Shown here: in pieces, positions 21,893-31,133 of the stretch
Position numbering within the stretch: position 1 is the first letter of the stretch
How the letters are laid out: the number at the start of each line of letters is the position of its first letter
Assembly (NCBI GenBank): GCA_945619025.1
Contig: CALZBJ010000001.1
Coordinates: 1 to 64,000 of the forward strand
Length of the DNA: 64,000 nt
Direction of reading: 5' to 3'
Origin: CALZBJ01 sp945619025
Lineage (GTDB): Bacteria > Pseudomonadota > Gammaproteobacteria > Cardiobacteriales > Wohlfahrtiimonadaceae
Position numbers and translations under genes: made by a program
The notes under the pieces: model-generated
Told to the model about the DNA's origin: nothing
Seen by the model: the letters and a program-made list of their open reading frames with translations, nothing else
The model's database searches: none

Positions 21893-22381
21893 ATGGCAAA
21901 CCACATCACCACCCAGATCACCGTAAGCGCAGAGCAATTTGAAACAATCAAAGCGCTCTATTTCAACGAAAACGAAGTCCTTGACTTCAAAAAAGTAATC
22001 GAACACGCACACACCCAGAGCGGTCAAAAAATGGACTTCAAACTTAAGGTTTGGGGATGTGAAAGCGCCTACGATTTTTGCGCAACTGAAACCCAAAACG
22101 GCGTAGAGATCAAATTTTTCACCCACTGGTATCACCCTCTTTTAGTTATTGAGCAGATCGCAAAAGATAACCCAACCCTTTCTTTTGACGTTAAATACGC
22201 CTCCGACGATATGGGATACGACTGTGGCGCGTATAGCGCCCAAGACGGCGAAATTATCAACCACACCAAGGCAGAGCCAAACCAAAGCCAAGAGGCAAAA
22301 AATCAATGGAAGGATTTTGCCGGTGCGCTTCGATACGGCAAAAACTACTGGCAAGAGATCCGTTCAGAATACTTTTCTTAA
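21893..22381 (+). CDS. YubB/DUF1281-like protein
   Basis: 162 residues. It begins MANHITTQITVSAEQFETI and contains FKLKVWGCESAYDFCATE, then FFTHWYHPLLVIEQIAKDNP and FDVKYASDDMGYDCGAYS. These are the features of the YubB ferredoxin-like DUF1281 family found on plasmids and phages. First gene of the pL operon; the function is unknown. Confidence 0.65.
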   Translation: MANHITTQITVSAEQFETIKALYFNENEVLDFKKVIEHAHTQSGQKMDFKLKVWGCESAYDFCATETQNGVEIKFFTHWYHPLLVIEQIAKDNPTLSFDVKYASDDMGYDCGAYSAQDGEIINHTKAEPNQSQEAKNQWKDFAGALRYGKNYWQEIRSEYFS

Positions 22382-22438
22382 TCAAATAACCACAAGGTGG
22401 TGCATCACGCGCCACCTAACCAACTTAGGAGATCAAAT

Positions 22439-22705
22439 ATGTTCGGCGAAAAACTATTTAACCGCGTGATTAGCTCACTCAACAGCGAGCAGATCGCAAA
22501 AATGCAACGTTTAATCATTGTCCGCAGTGTGCATCTAGCTCAAACGCTAAGCGCTGAAATGCTCGAAGCTAAACGCCTACACCATGCGAAACGCGCCATG
22601 CGTCCGTTTACTAGCAAGGCCTCAATTATCGAAAACACCGTTTGGGCATCAGCGGCGGATCGCGCGCTTGCTGTGAAAGAGAGAGCGGAGGAGGTAGCGG
22701 CATGA
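22439..22705 (+). CDS. small phage protein, unknown
   Basis: 88 residues. The ATG at 22439 has TTAGGAGA upstream. Mostly helical and basic (LFNRVISSLNSEQIAKMQRL, AKRAMRPFTSKASIIE). It overlaps the next gene by an ATGA. No family recognised. Confidence 0.6.
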   Translation: MFGEKLFNRVISSLNSEQIAKMQRLIIVRSVHLAQTLSAEMLEAKRLHHAKRAMRPFTSKASIIENTVWASAADRALAVKERAEEVAA

Positions 22706-22914
22706 TTAATAGCACGCGCAAAATCTCAAGCAACTCGACAATATTCTTAATTAAAAAATCGACTGGCGAGCATGTCGTATCAGTCGAGTATGAATCCGAC
22801 AATCTATCCCTTTCGTTATGTCGTACTTTTAGCTCACGCAATGCAGCAAACGACTTTTATGCAAAGATTGACGCGCAAACAGAGCAACGTTTTTTACAGC
22901 TGATTTTCAATTAA
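22702..22914 (+). CDS. small phage protein, unknown
   Basis: 70 residues starting at the ATG that overlaps the previous stop. It looks like a beta-rich small domain (TIFLIKKSTGEHVVSVEYES) followed by a helix. No family recognised. The overlap shows it is coupled to its neighbour in the pL operon. Confidence 0.55.
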   Translation: MINSTRKISSNSTIFLIKKSTGEHVVSVEYESDNLSLSLCRTFSSRNAANDFYAKIDAQTEQRFLQLIFN

Positions 22915-22966
22915 GGACAGCCACCATAGCGCAGGGACGCGCACTTTTATTTAAGAGGCAATCAAC

Positions 22967-23149
22967 ATGGCTAAATATCTACTAACCGTCACCGAGGTGG
23001 CAACCAAACACATCATAGTTGAGGCGAACTCAACTGCTGAAGCTAAAGAGATCTATCTTGAAAGCGATGGGGCAGATAATTTTGAAGAGCGCCACGGGCT
23101 TGGTGGCGGTATAAACGAACAAGAAGTCCGCGACGCGGAGGAGCTATAA
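22967..23149 (+). CDS. small DpnD/PcfM-like protein
   Basis: 60 residues. The YLLTVTEVATKHIIVEANS then AEAKEIYL pattern (a strand, a V-E-A-S turn, then a helix) is that of the DpnD/PcfM-like small domain of phages and plasmids. The acidic C-terminus ends DAEEL. The function is unknown. The next ATG follows directly after the stop. Confidence 0.55.
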   Translation: MAKYLLTVTEVATKHIIVEANSTAEAKEIYLESDGADNFEERHGLGGGINEQEVRDAEEL

Positions 23150-23371
23150 ATGGCAAATAACGAAGGTTTAATTATTTCAACACACGAGAGTCCACGCAGA
23201 TTTGTATTAAGAAAGCGTGTTGGTAATTTTGACGATGGAACACTAAAAGGCACGCTGATGACGACAGTAAGTGGCGCGCCCATCATTGAATTTGAGAACG
23301 GCAACACAGTGGCCTTTCCATGGGAATGGCTTATAAATGAGGCATTTGAAGTATTGGAGAACAAGCAATGA
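23150..23371 (+). CDS. small phage protein, unknown
   Basis: 73 residues, beta-rich (RRFVLRKRVGNFDDG, APIIEFENGNTVAFPWEW). It begins directly after the previous stop and overlaps the next gene by 4 bp (ATGA). I do not recognise a family. Tight packing in the pL operon supports it as a real gene. Confidence 0.6.
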   Translation: MANNEGLIISTHESPRRFVLRKRVGNFDDGTLKGTLMTTVSGAPIIEFENGNTVAFPWEWLINEAFEVLENKQ

Positions 23372-23580
23372 GCAAATACAGAGCGGGCGTTCAAGTCCAC
23401 TTCACCTATTTCAACGGCTATATCGACGCTTTCAAAGTTGTCGGGAAAGAGATGTGGATTGGAGAACAAAGATATTTTTTAGAAGATGATGGAAACCCCG
23501 AGCACTACTCAATCAAAGAGAGCCAACTAAAACTAGCAAATGAGTTTGCAAAAATCGGATTTGAAGCGGAGGCAGAATAA
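23368..23580 (+). CDS. small phage protein, unknown
   Basis: 70 residues, YRAGVQVHFTYFNGYIDAFKV then MWIGEQRYFLEDDG. It overlaps its neighbours at both ends (ATGA upstream; TAATG with ssb downstream), so it is translationally coupled to ssb. No family recognised. Confidence 0.6.
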   Translation: MSKYRAGVQVHFTYFNGYIDAFKVVGKEMWIGEQRYFLEDDGNPEHYSIKESQLKLANEFAKIGFEAEAE

Positions 23581-24056
23581 TGGCGCGTGGTATTAACAAA
23601 GCAATCATTCTTGGCAATCTTGGCCAAGACCCGACCATTCGATACACCGCAGGTGGTGCTGCAGTGACGAGCTTTTCAATTGCAACATCCGAGACTTGGA
23701 AAGACAAAAACACGGGAGAGCCCCAAGAGCGCACCGAATGGCATAACGTAGTATTTTTTGGAAAGCTTGCGGAAATCGCCGGCCAATACTTAAAGAAAGG
23801 CTCGAAAATCTATATCGAGGGCAAGCTCCAGACGCGCAAGTGGCAGGATAAAAACGGCATTGACCGTTACTCAACTGAGATTATCGCCCACGAATTGCAA
23901 ATGTTAGGTGGTCCTCAACGCGATCAGTATTCAAATGACGATCGGCCAGACCATGGTCGCGAACCACAGCCTCAAGTAAATGACGGCACACAATATGAAA
24001 ATGCATTCAATTCAATGCCAGACCCGAACACTATCGATGAAGAAATTCCATTTTAA
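23580..24056 (+). CDS. ssb: single-stranded DNA-binding protein
   Basis: 158 residues. An OB-fold covers about 1-110 with the SSB signature INKAIILGNLGQDPTIRYT, SFSIATSETWKDKNTG, ERTEWHNVVFFGKLAEIA and YIEGKLQTRKWQDKNG. The flexible tail ends in the acidic DEEIPF, the contact site for host replication and repair proteins. It is phage-encoded in the pL operon, just before the AlpA-like gene. Confidence 0.95.
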   Translation: MARGINKAIILGNLGQDPTIRYTAGGAAVTSFSIATSETWKDKNTGEPQERTEWHNVVFFGKLAEIAGQYLKKGSKIYIEGKLQTRKWQDKNGIDRYSTEIIAHELQMLGGPQRDQYSNDDRPDHGREPQPQVNDGTQYENAFNSMPDPNTIDEEIPF

Positions 24057-24067
24057 GGAGAGTAAAA

Positions 24068-24451
24068 ATGAGTGCAATCCAACTTATCTCTGAATTGGTA
24101 AAACAAGACCAAATTGAACGGACAAATAATAAAGAATTATTAGAGCAGATTTTAAATAAACTACTCATCTTTGAAAGCTCTATCAAAACCAAAAACAAAT
24201 ACATGATCGGCTATTACGATATAAATGATCTTATAAAGCTACTTAACATTAGCGCGCCAACAATTTATAAGGAAATAAGAGCCAATACCTTCCCCAAGCA
24301 AGTTCGGATTGGCGCACGATCATCTGTATGGTGTCGAAATGAAATCGCTGCCTGGATAGAAATTAATACAAATTTAGGCAGAGAATATATAGAAAATTGT
24401 GGCTGGACTAATATTTATACGGATAGATATGGCTCTAAAAATAAAAAATAA
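24068..24451 (+). CDS. AlpA-like HTH regulator / excisionase candidate
   Basis: 127 residues. The N-terminal 55 residues form a helical, Glu/Lys-rich region. The C-terminal part YYDINDLIKLLNISAPTIYKEIR then FPKQVRIGARSSVWCRNEIAAWI is a winged MerR/AlpA-type HTH. AlpA proteins activate or act as excisionases for tRNA-integrated elements. It is the last gene before the attachment region, where lambda would have xis/int. AAGGAG precedes the ATG. Confidence 0.75.
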   Translation: MSAIQLISELVKQDQIERTNNKELLEQILNKLLIFESSIKTKNKYMIGYYDINDLIKLLNISAPTIYKEIRANTFPKQVRIGARSSVWCRNEIAAWIEINTNLGREYIENCGWTNIYTDRYGSKNKK

Positions 24452-24452
24452 A

Positions 24453-24473
24453 TGGTACGTAAAATGGTACGTA
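24453..24473 (+). repeat. tandem TGGTACGTA repeats, candidate arm-type integrase sites
   Basis: TGGTACGTA occurs at 24453-24461 and again at 24465-24473, exactly 12 bp apart, right after the AlpA-like gene and about 55 bp from the tRNA 3' end. TGGTAC-type repeats are common arm sites of tRNA-targeting tyrosine integrases. Confidence 0.45.
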
Positions 24474-24490
24474 CATTTTCTACAGACCAC

Positions 24491-24516
24491 AGAAAAGCCC
24501 TTGAAATCAAGGGCTT
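24491..24516 (-). terminator. terminator of tRNA-Met
   Basis: Minus-strand RNA forms AAGCCCTTGA-TT-TCAAGGGCTT followed by a short U run. It lies between the tRNA and the prophage genes. Confidence 0.75.
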
Positions 24517-24528
24517 CCGAGTTTTAAC

Positions 24529-24605
24529 TGGTGGACATAGGTAGATTCGAACTACCGACCCCAACATTATGAGTGTTGTGCTCTAACCAACTGAGCTATA
24601 TGTCC
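24529..24605 (-). tRNA. tRNA-Met(CAT), elongator type; prophage attachment site
   Basis: 77 nt with encoded CCA. The acceptor arms GGACATA and TATGTCC pair, the D-arm is GCTCAGTTGGTTAGAGC, the anticodon loop reads ACTCATAAT and the T-arm has GTTCGAATC. It closely resembles E. coli elongator tRNA-Met; tRNA-Ile2 (CAT) is less likely by the D-arm and anticodon stem. Its 3' end faces the prophage, the usual integration target of tyrosine recombinases. Confidence 0.93.
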
Positions 24606-24975
24606 GTTGAACTGATGTGTATTCTAGGGGGTAATGCCTTTTCTGTCAAACTTTTTTTACCATATGATTACAAGTTGAGCATTTATCTCTTTTGGTGCAG
24701 ATAACTGATTGTTTTAATACAATCTAACGATATCTATGGCGCGGTTATTTAGATGTTATTTGCGTGAGATTAATAAAAGTTTAATAAAAAACTGCCCGAG
24801 GTTGGTGAACATTTATTCAAAATGAAGCGAAGTTTTCTTTTACTCCATTTTTCGTCTCCCCCGCCTCTAAAATTGAGGGTTTTCCATCGCCCTCTTGTTA
24901 CTTTGATGGGTTAGTGCTAAAACTATTTGTATAACAATAAATATCAAACGCATCGAGCATGCGTGAGGAGTGATA
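24606..24975. other. intergenic region, prophage-tRNA boundary to hydrolase gene
   Basis: Holds the tRNA-Met promoter at its left end. The remainder is AT-rich; I see no gene, RNA or repeat in it. Confidence 0.5.
24621..24649 (-). promoter_or_regulatory. promoter of tRNA-Met
   Basis: Minus strand TTGACA (24649..24644), 17-bp spacer, TAGAAT (24626..24621), ending 15 bp before the tRNA 5' end. Confidence 0.75.
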
Positions 24976-25509
24976 ATGAATAACACTATTTTTGTACTCG
25001 TCGATGTCCAGGAGCGACTTGCGAATGTGATCGACCAAAATGAAACGATTATTCGTGAAACCCACCGACTGATTTCGGGCTTAAAAACCCTCGAGATTCC
25101 CATTTTGTGGCTCGAACAATATCCAAAAGGATTGGGGCCAACCTGTGAGCCGTTAAAAAGTGAGCTGACGGGTTATTGTCAGCCGATTGAAAAGCGTGAA
25201 TTTAGTGGCTATCTACAACCTGCCTTTGTTGAAGCGCTCGAAAAAAGTGGCCGTAAACGCGTCATTGTTGCGGGCATGGAATCACATGTATGCGTCTATC
25301 AAACGGTGAAAGATCTCTTAAAAGAGGGGTATCGCGTTGAAGTTGTCGCCGACTGCATTGGCTCACGCACGGCGGAAAATCGTAAAATTGGCATCAAAAA
25401 AATGATGGCACTCGGCGCGCAGATCACCTCGGTCGAGACGCTATTATTTGAATTATTAGAAACCTCTCTGCATCCAAAATTTAGAGAGATTAGCAACCTG
25501 ATTAAATAG
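24976..25509 (+). CDS. isochorismatase-like cysteine hydrolase
   Basis: 177 residues from the ATG at 24976, with GAGGAG upstream. The family triad is visible: Asp in FVLVDVQERL, Lys in EKREFSGYL, and the nucleophile Cys in AGMESHVCVYQT. The YcaC/nicotinamidase-like fold hydrolyses amides or isochorismate; the substrate is unknown. It is 18 bp before argC, so the two are probably co-transcribed, although no pathway link is obvious. Confidence 0.85.
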   Translation: MNNTIFVLVDVQERLANVIDQNETIIRETHRLISGLKTLEIPILWLEQYPKGLGPTCEPLKSELTGYCQPIEKREFSGYLQPAFVEALEKSGRKRVIVAGMESHVCVYQTVKDLLKEGYRVEVVADCIGSRTAENRKIGIKKMMALGAQITSVETLLFELLETSLHPKFREISNLIK

Positions 25510-25527
25510 GAAGGAACAGATAAAATC

Positions 25528-26565
25528 ATGATCAAAGTAGGAATTATTGGCGTTACGGGCTATGCGGGCATTCAGCTTCTATGGCTACTTGAGAACCACC
25601 CGAATGTCGAGGTCACGATGCTTGCGTCGCGCTCTTATGAGGGCATGGATCTTGCAGAAGTGTATCCAAATTTTCAGGGTCGACGACGCCAAATCCTACT
25701 CTCTGATGATGCGCTGATGAGCCGTATTGATGAGCTCGATTGCCTGTTTATGGCGCTCCCTCACGGACTTTCACAACCTCTTGCGCAAAAGGCGCACGAT
25801 CACAATATCAAAGTGATCGATCTTGGGGCGGATTTCCGCTTTGATGATCTTGAAACTTACGAGAAATGGTATAAGGTTAAACACGAATCAAAAATGCTTA
25901 ATGATCGAGCGGTGTACGGGCTTTGCGAGCTCTATCGAGAAGAGATTAAAAAGACCGATATTGTCGCCTCACCGGGCTGCTTTCCGACCTCCGCAATTTT
26001 GGGCGCAGCGCCTCTTTTAAACGCGAAACTGGTTAATCCGAAAACCATTATTGTCGATTCCAAATCAGGCACAACGGGGGCCGGTCGAGGCAATAAAACT
26101 GCCTCACTATTTTGCGAAGTCAATGAGAGTTTTAAAGCGTACGGCGTCTTTTCGCATCGCCATCGCCCCGAGATTGAGCAAGAGCTCTCGCATGTCGCCG
26201 ATGAGTCTGTCGAGATCGTCTTTACGCCCCACCTTATTCCGATTAATCGTGGGATTTTATCCACCATCTATCTCGATCTAAACACCCCTCAAACCGAAGC
26301 TGATCTATTAAAACTCTATCAAGATTTTTATCAAGGGGAAGCCTTTGTACGCGTCCGTGAATCATTACCGGAATTGAGCCACGTGAAAGGGACAAACTTT
26401 TGCGATATCGCCATTCGCGTTGATGAAGAGCGACAAAAAGTGATCGTTATTTCCGCGATCGACAATCTCATCAAAGGTGCTGCCGGCCAAGCGGTTCAGA
26501 GCATGAACATTATGCATGGATTTGATGAAACCCTCGGACTGAAACTGACATCGATGTATATTTAA
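25528..26565 (+). CDS. argC: N-acetyl-gamma-glutamyl-phosphate reductase
   Basis: 345 residues, full length for the type 1 family. The NADP-binding loop is GVTGYAG (8-14), the catalytic Cys151 is in SPGCFPTSA, and PHGLSQPLA and HRHRPEIEQEL are family motifs. It reduces N-acetylglutamyl phosphate to the semialdehyde in arginine synthesis. No other arg gene is adjacent. A terminator follows directly. Confidence 0.95.
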   Translation: MIKVGIIGVTGYAGIQLLWLLENHPNVEVTMLASRSYEGMDLAEVYPNFQGRRRQILLSDDALMSRIDELDCLFMALPHGLSQPLAQKAHDHNIKVIDLGADFRFDDLETYEKWYKVKHESKMLNDRAVYGLCELYREEIKKTDIVASPGCFPTSAILGAAPLLNAKLVNPKTIIVDSKSGTTGAGRGNKTASLFCEVNESFKAYGVFSHRHRPEIEQELSHVADESVEIVFTPHLIPINRGILSTIYLDLNTPQTEADLLKLYQDFYQGEAFVRVRESLPELSHVKGTNFCDIAIRVDEERQKVIVISAIDNLIKGAAGQAVQSMNIMHGFDETLGLKLTSMYI

Positions 26566-26598
26566 TCACTCAATATAAAATCGAAACGATAATGAATC

Positions 26599-26624
26599 GC
26601 CTGCAGAAAAATGCAGGCTTTTTT
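26599..26624 (+). terminator. terminator of argC
   Basis: GCCTGCA-GAAAAA-TGCAGGC followed by T6, between convergent genes. Confidence 0.88.
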
Positions 26625-27297
26625 ATGGCTTTAATACATCCATCAGGCGAAGTGTTTCCGATTGACTCTTAAGCTCCTCATCTTTTTCGATAATTAAGAG
26701 GTCAATACTGCGGACTTTTTTACGCATTTGGTGCAGCCCACTAAAGATATAATCAAACGCCAAAAGGCATTTTCGATTGCTCGGACTCTCGGCAAAAAAT
26801 GCACTGTGCATGCGTTTACTGCCGGAAAAAAGGGAATACTTATATTCCCTCTTCTCAAAAACCGTGCCGATTCTCCAATACAATAATGTCTCAATATACT
26901 CATAATGCCGATGGTATTTATGATAGATTTTCCGTGCTTTCGCCTTCCGTGAAGCGACCTCAACTTGAAGCCATTGACTCCGCTGTCGACGTGAATAAAA
27001 TTCATTATCTAAATGACTTTCGTAAAAATCGCCCACCTCAGTCATCAGACGATTTAATGACTCATTTACCCGCATCAACGCGACATAATTGCCGAGTAAC
27101 GACTCATGATTATGGCTCGATAGTTGGGTAAAAAAGTCAGCTCCCACGCGCCCAATCTCAACTTCCACCGCTTCCAATCCACTCTTAAACACCTCGAGCC
27201 CCGCGGGGATTTGGGCACGATCTTTAAACTGAATGTAATGATTACATTCGCTATCAATGTAGGGATTAATCTCTGCTTGGCTCTTCTTAGATCTCAT
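26623..27297 (-). CDS. hypothetical protein
   Basis: 224 residues, soluble and mostly helical, rich in Arg, Lys, Tyr and Glu. It contains YWRIGTVFEKREYKYSLFSG in the C-terminal half and a Lys/Glu-rich C-terminus. It has no signal peptide or clear domain, and I do not recognise it. It is transcribed towards argC and shares its terminator region. Confidence 0.6.
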   Translation of the reverse strand: MRSKKSQAEINPYIDSECNHYIQFKDRAQIPAGLEVFKSGLEAVEVEIGRVGADFFTQLSSHNHESLLGNYVALMRVNESLNRLMTEVGDFYESHLDNEFYSRRQRSQWLQVEVASRKAKARKIYHKYHRHYEYIETLLYWRIGTVFEKREYKYSLFSGSKRMHSAFFAESPSNRKCLLAFDYIFSGLHQMRKKVRSIDLLIIEKDEELKSQSETLRLMDVLKP

Positions 27298-27388
27298 AAA
27301 TCATTGATCATCCTTGATTAAAAATCAATCATATAAATGGGTATATCGCGCGCCTTCATCAAAAAAATCGGCACCGATTTAACTTCGG

Positions 27389-27625
27389 TTAATCCCAGAG
27401 TTTGTTACTTTGTAAAGCATCCATCTTCGCAAGTAACGTCGTCGCATCGGCTTGGACTTTCTTCTTAAAAGCGGTAAATTCCGCAAGCGTTGAGTGCGTA
27501 TTTGAGAGCGAATAACTCTCTGCTAAACAGCTGTGCGCATAGTGACGCATCTGATTAATCACCTCTAACACCAAATCTTTACAGACATCATCCATTAAAG
27601 TTTTTTCTTCGTGACAAAATGACAT
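27389..27625 (-). CDS. small hypothetical protein
   Basis: 78 residues from the ATG at 27625, chosen because GGAGGGG lies just upstream. Helical and with several Cys and His in the N-terminal half (SFCHEEKTLMDDVCKDL, MRHYAHSCL). Not recognised. It could be a small cytoplasmic accessory or stress protein; no context clue. Confidence 0.5.
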   Translation of the reverse strand: MSFCHEEKTLMDDVCKDLVLEVINQMRHYAHSCLAESYSLSNTHSTLAEFTAFKKKVQADATTLLAKMDALQSNKLWD

Positions 27626-27637
27626 ATACCCCTCCAT

Positions 27638-28010
27638 TTATTTGTTGATAGATACAGTACTTACAGTTATATGCAAAACTTTACATATACGAAGCGGATA
27701 GATTGTCGATGAAACAAGAACAATTGTCAATAAAGTTTTCCTTCTAAATCAACAGGTTAGATATTAGATAGCCGTTCGATTATTGCTAGCCGTAGAAAAG
27801 TAGGCTTTTAGAGGGCTTAACTCATTAATAAACCACGCTATTAACCTTTTTTGGGACTGTCTATTATTCAATCATAAATTTTTAGAGTGATTGATAAAAA
27901 TTTTAAATAAGCTGATTTTTCGACTTTTTCAATGCGCGAGCAACAAAAAAGGAGAGCGTTGCCCTCCTTTTTTTAATGTCACTTTAATTTTATCTATGTT
28001 GTCCGCTCTA
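27638..28010. other. intergenic region
   Basis: AT-rich stretch of 373 bp. It contains the promoter side of the small hypothetical gene and, at its right end, the terminator of the efflux operon. I see no further gene. Confidence 0.4.
27945..27974 (-). terminator. terminator of the RND efflux operon
   Basis: Arms AAGGAG and CTCCTT enclose a GC-containing inner stem; U runs on both strands make it bidirectional. Confidence 0.75.
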
Positions 28011-31000
28011 CTAAGATGCACTCACCGCTTGCGCTTCAGCACTTCCCTCAGCAGGATCGATCTCATACTCTGAAAAATCGATGCGTTTGTGACGATTGAT
28101 AATCATATAGACCACCGGCACCACAAAGAGCGTGAGAAGTGTTCCGAGTGTAAGCCCACCGACGATGACCCAGCCGATCGCTTCGCGGGATTCAGCGCCC
28201 GCGCCCGTTGCAAGCGCAAGCGGTAAGGAACCAAGCACCATCGCTCCCGTTGTCATTAAAATGGGGCGTAAACGAAGGGCCGCCGACTCTTTAATCGCCT
28301 CAAGTTTTGCCTTGCCTTCATCTTGCAATTGATTGGCAAATTCAACGATCAAAATCCCGTGTTTCGTAATCAGCCCGACAAGCGTCACAAGGCCAATCTG
28401 ACTGTAGATATTGAGCGAATTCCCCGTAATATAGAGCGCACCAAGAGCACCAAACCCAGCAAGAGGCACCGAGGTGAGAATAATAAAGGGGTCAATCCAC
28501 GACTCAAATTGCGCCGCTAATACAAGATAAATAAAGAGCACCGCAAGCCCAAACATCAGATACATCGACGAGCCAGAATCAATGAGCTCTCGCGCCGAAC
28601 CGGTGTAATCGAGCATCGCATCAGGCATCACCTCGCGGATCACCTCTTCAACCATCCGCAGGCCTTCTCCTTGCGATGTCCCCTCTTCTAAGTTCGCTGA
28701 AATGGTCACCGAACGCAGTTTGTTAAAGTGGCGCAATACCTGAGGCGCAATGGTCTCTTTAATGGTCGCAAACGTCGATAATGGCACCATCTCGCCACTC
28801 TTTGTGCGCACATAGATATCTTCCATATCCCGCGGTTTACTGCGCTTATCAGGATTTACTTGCACAAGGACATCATACTGCTCAGCCCCCTCTTTAAAAC
28901 GGGTAATATTACGGCCTCCAAGCGCTGTTTCAAGCGCCTTTCCGACGACATTAACATCAACACCAAGGAGCGCAAGCTTTTCACGATCCACCGACACTTC
29001 AAGCTGTGGCGTATTCATACGAAGATCGTTATCGGGCGTAACAAGCTCGGGCATCTGATTTAGACGCGCCATAATTTTATTGACCTTTTGGTCGAGCACT
29101 TCAAAGGATTCATTCGATCGAATGACAATCTCGACCTCTTTTGAGCGCCCATCTTGCCCAAGCGATTGTTGGTTACTTGCAAAGACGCGAAGCCCAAGCG
29201 CGACATCGCGAAACTCGCGGTTTAGTCGGCTCACCATCGCCATCTGCGATTCTTTACGCTCGTCCCAATCTTTAAGCGTCACCGAACCAAATCCACCCGA
29301 TGCAACGCCCGACACCACAAAGACATTTTCCGCCTCAGGTTCATTAATTAAGAGATCTTCCACCTCGTTTAAATAACGGTCAGTAAAATCCACCGTCGCG
29401 CCATCAGGCGAGATCGCCGCGATACGAATATTCCCGCGATCTTCAATCGGTGACAACGCTTGAGGAAGGAGATTAAAGAGCCCGTACGTTCCTGATAATA
29501 CGAGAACCATCACGATCACAATCACGCTTTTCACCTTCAGAACTTTCGCAAGCAGGCCTTCATAGAGATGATTAATCCCTGTTAAAAAACGCTCGATCAG
29601 CGACGAGAGTTTCCCCTGTTTATGGGACGGTTTTAACAGGCGCGAGCACATCATCGGCGAGAGCGTCAGCGCAGTAAAACCTGAAATCATCACAGCCAGC
29701 GCAAGCGTCATGGCAAACTCAACAAAAAGTTGCCCAATTCGCCCCTCTGAAAAAGTGAGCGGTAAAAAGACCGCCGCAAGCGTAATCGTCATCGCGATAA
29801 TGGCAAAGCCGATCTCTTTTGAGCCCACAAAAGCAGCGCGAATCGGATGCATTCCCGCTTCAATATGCCGGTGAATATTTTCAAGCATTACAATCGCATC
29901 ATCGACCACAAGCCCAATCGCCAGCACAAACGCCAGCATCGTCAGCGTATTGATCGAGTAACCGAGCACATACATTAAAAAGAGCGTTCCAACCAGTGCA
30001 ATCGGCACCGTGACCATCGGAATAATGGTCGCCCGTGCATCGCGGAGGAAAAAGAAGATAATAATTCCGACAAAAATCAGCGCTTCTACAATGGTTTGAT
30101 AGACTGATTTAAGCGATTTATTGATAAAGACGGAGTTATCTGAGCTAATTCCAAGCTCCACCGAGTCATCTAAACTTGCTTGAAGCGCCGGTAATACGCG
30201 CCGTACCTCGCTCGAAAGAGTTAAAGGATTCGCCACCGATTGCTTAATAATCGCAATCCCAACGCCCTGCTTTCCATTCATGCGCGGTTTTGTGGTCTCT
30301 TCCACCCCGCCAAGCTCGACATTTGCCACATCACGAAGGCGTACAATATGCTGGTTTACATTGGAATTCTCCGGTTTTGTCGTTTTAATGACGACATCGC
30401 CAAATTCCTCTTCACTGTTTAAATCGGTCCGCGCGACGACTGAAAATTCTTGCGTAGAGCTCTTCACTGTTCCCGCAGGGATCTCGACGTTTTGAGTTCG
30501 AAGCGCCGATTCGATATCGGCCACTGTTATCTCAAAGGCCGCCATTTTTTGGGTATCGAGCCAGACGCGCATCACCGGCTGACGCTCCCCCCAAATGGTA
30601 ATGCTCGACACGCCCTCAAGGAGTTCAAGCTGCGGTTTTATCGCAAGCTCCACCATTTTAGTGAGCTCAATAGCACTATGATTATCACTTGAAAGCGTGA
30701 GCACCATCACGGGATCAGCATCGGAATCACTTTTGCTGATAATCGGCTCATCAACCTCATCGGGCAGCATACGTTTCGCGCGGGAAACTCGGTCGCGCAC
30801 GTCATTAGCCGCCTCTTCAATGTTTTTATTAGGTTTAAAGGTGATATTAACGTTGGAAAACCCGCGACGCGACATCGAGGTAATATAATCGATTCCTTCA
30901 ATGCTCGTGACCGCATCTTCCACCGCTTTTGTCACCTGAGTTTCGATAATCTCAGGGCTAGCACCGGAATAACTGGTGCGAACGCTAATAATCGGCACAT

Positions 31001-31121
31001 CAATATCGGGATATTCGCGAATGCTTAAACGATCGAGCGCAATCATGCCGAGTAAAATCAGCACAATATTGATCACAATCGCAAAGACCGGGCGACGAAT
31101 CGAGACTTCAGATAACATCAT
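28011..31121 (-). CDS. RND multidrug efflux permease (HAE1/AcrB family)
   Basis: 1036 residues, the normal length. It begins LSEVSIRRPVFAIVINIVLI with the first membrane span and has 12 spans in two blocks around large periplasmic loops. The proton-relay motif GLVVDDAIVMLENIHRH (two adjacent Asp) marks the RND family; FVEFAMTLALAVMISGFTAL and GLITKHGILIVEFANQL are also typical. It exports drugs or other amphiphiles with the adaptor encoded upstream. No outer-membrane channel gene lies in the cluster. Confidence 0.93.
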   Translation of the reverse strand: MMLSEVSIRRPVFAIVINIVLILLGMIALDRLSIREYPDIDVPIISVRTSYSGASPEIIETQVTKAVEDAVTSIEGIDYITSMSRRGFSNVNITFKPNKNIEEAANDVRDRVSRAKRMLPDEVDEPIISKSDSDADPVMVLTLSSDNHSAIELTKMVELAIKPQLELLEGVSSITIWGERQPVMRVWLDTQKMAAFEITVADIESALRTQNVEIPAGTVKSSTQEFSVVARTDLNSEEEFGDVVIKTTKPENSNVNQHIVRLRDVANVELGGVEETTKPRMNGKQGVGIAIIKQSVANPLTLSSEVRRVLPALQASLDDSVELGISSDNSVFINKSLKSVYQTIVEALIFVGIIIFFFLRDARATIIPMVTVPIALVGTLFLMYVLGYSINTLTMLAFVLAIGLVVDDAIVMLENIHRHIEAGMHPIRAAFVGSKEIGFAIIAMTITLAAVFLPLTFSEGRIGQLFVEFAMTLALAVMISGFTALTLSPMMCSRLLKPSHKQGKLSSLIERFLTGINHLYEGLLAKVLKVKSVIVIVMVLVLSGTYGLFNLLPQALSPIEDRGNIRIAAISPDGATVDFTDRYLNEVEDLLINEPEAENVFVVSGVASGGFGSVTLKDWDERKESQMAMVSRLNREFRDVALGLRVFASNQQSLGQDGRSKEVEIVIRSNESFEVLDQKVNKIMARLNQMPELVTPDNDLRMNTPQLEVSVDREKLALLGVDVNVVGKALETALGGRNITRFKEGAEQYDVLVQVNPDKRSKPRDMEDIYVRTKSGEMVPLSTFATIKETIAPQVLRHFNKLRSVTISANLEEGTSQGEGLRMVEEVIREVMPDAMLDYTGSARELIDSGSSMYLMFGLAVLFIYLVLAAQFESWIDPFIILTSVPLAGFGALGALYITGNSLNIYSQIGLVTLVGLITKHGILIVEFANQLQDEGKAKLEAIKESAALRLRPILMTTGAMVLGSLPLALATGAGAESREAIGWVIVGGLTLGTLLTLFVVPVVYMIINRHKRIDFSEYEIDPAEGSAEAQAVSAS

Positions 31122-31133
31122 AATGGTAACTCC

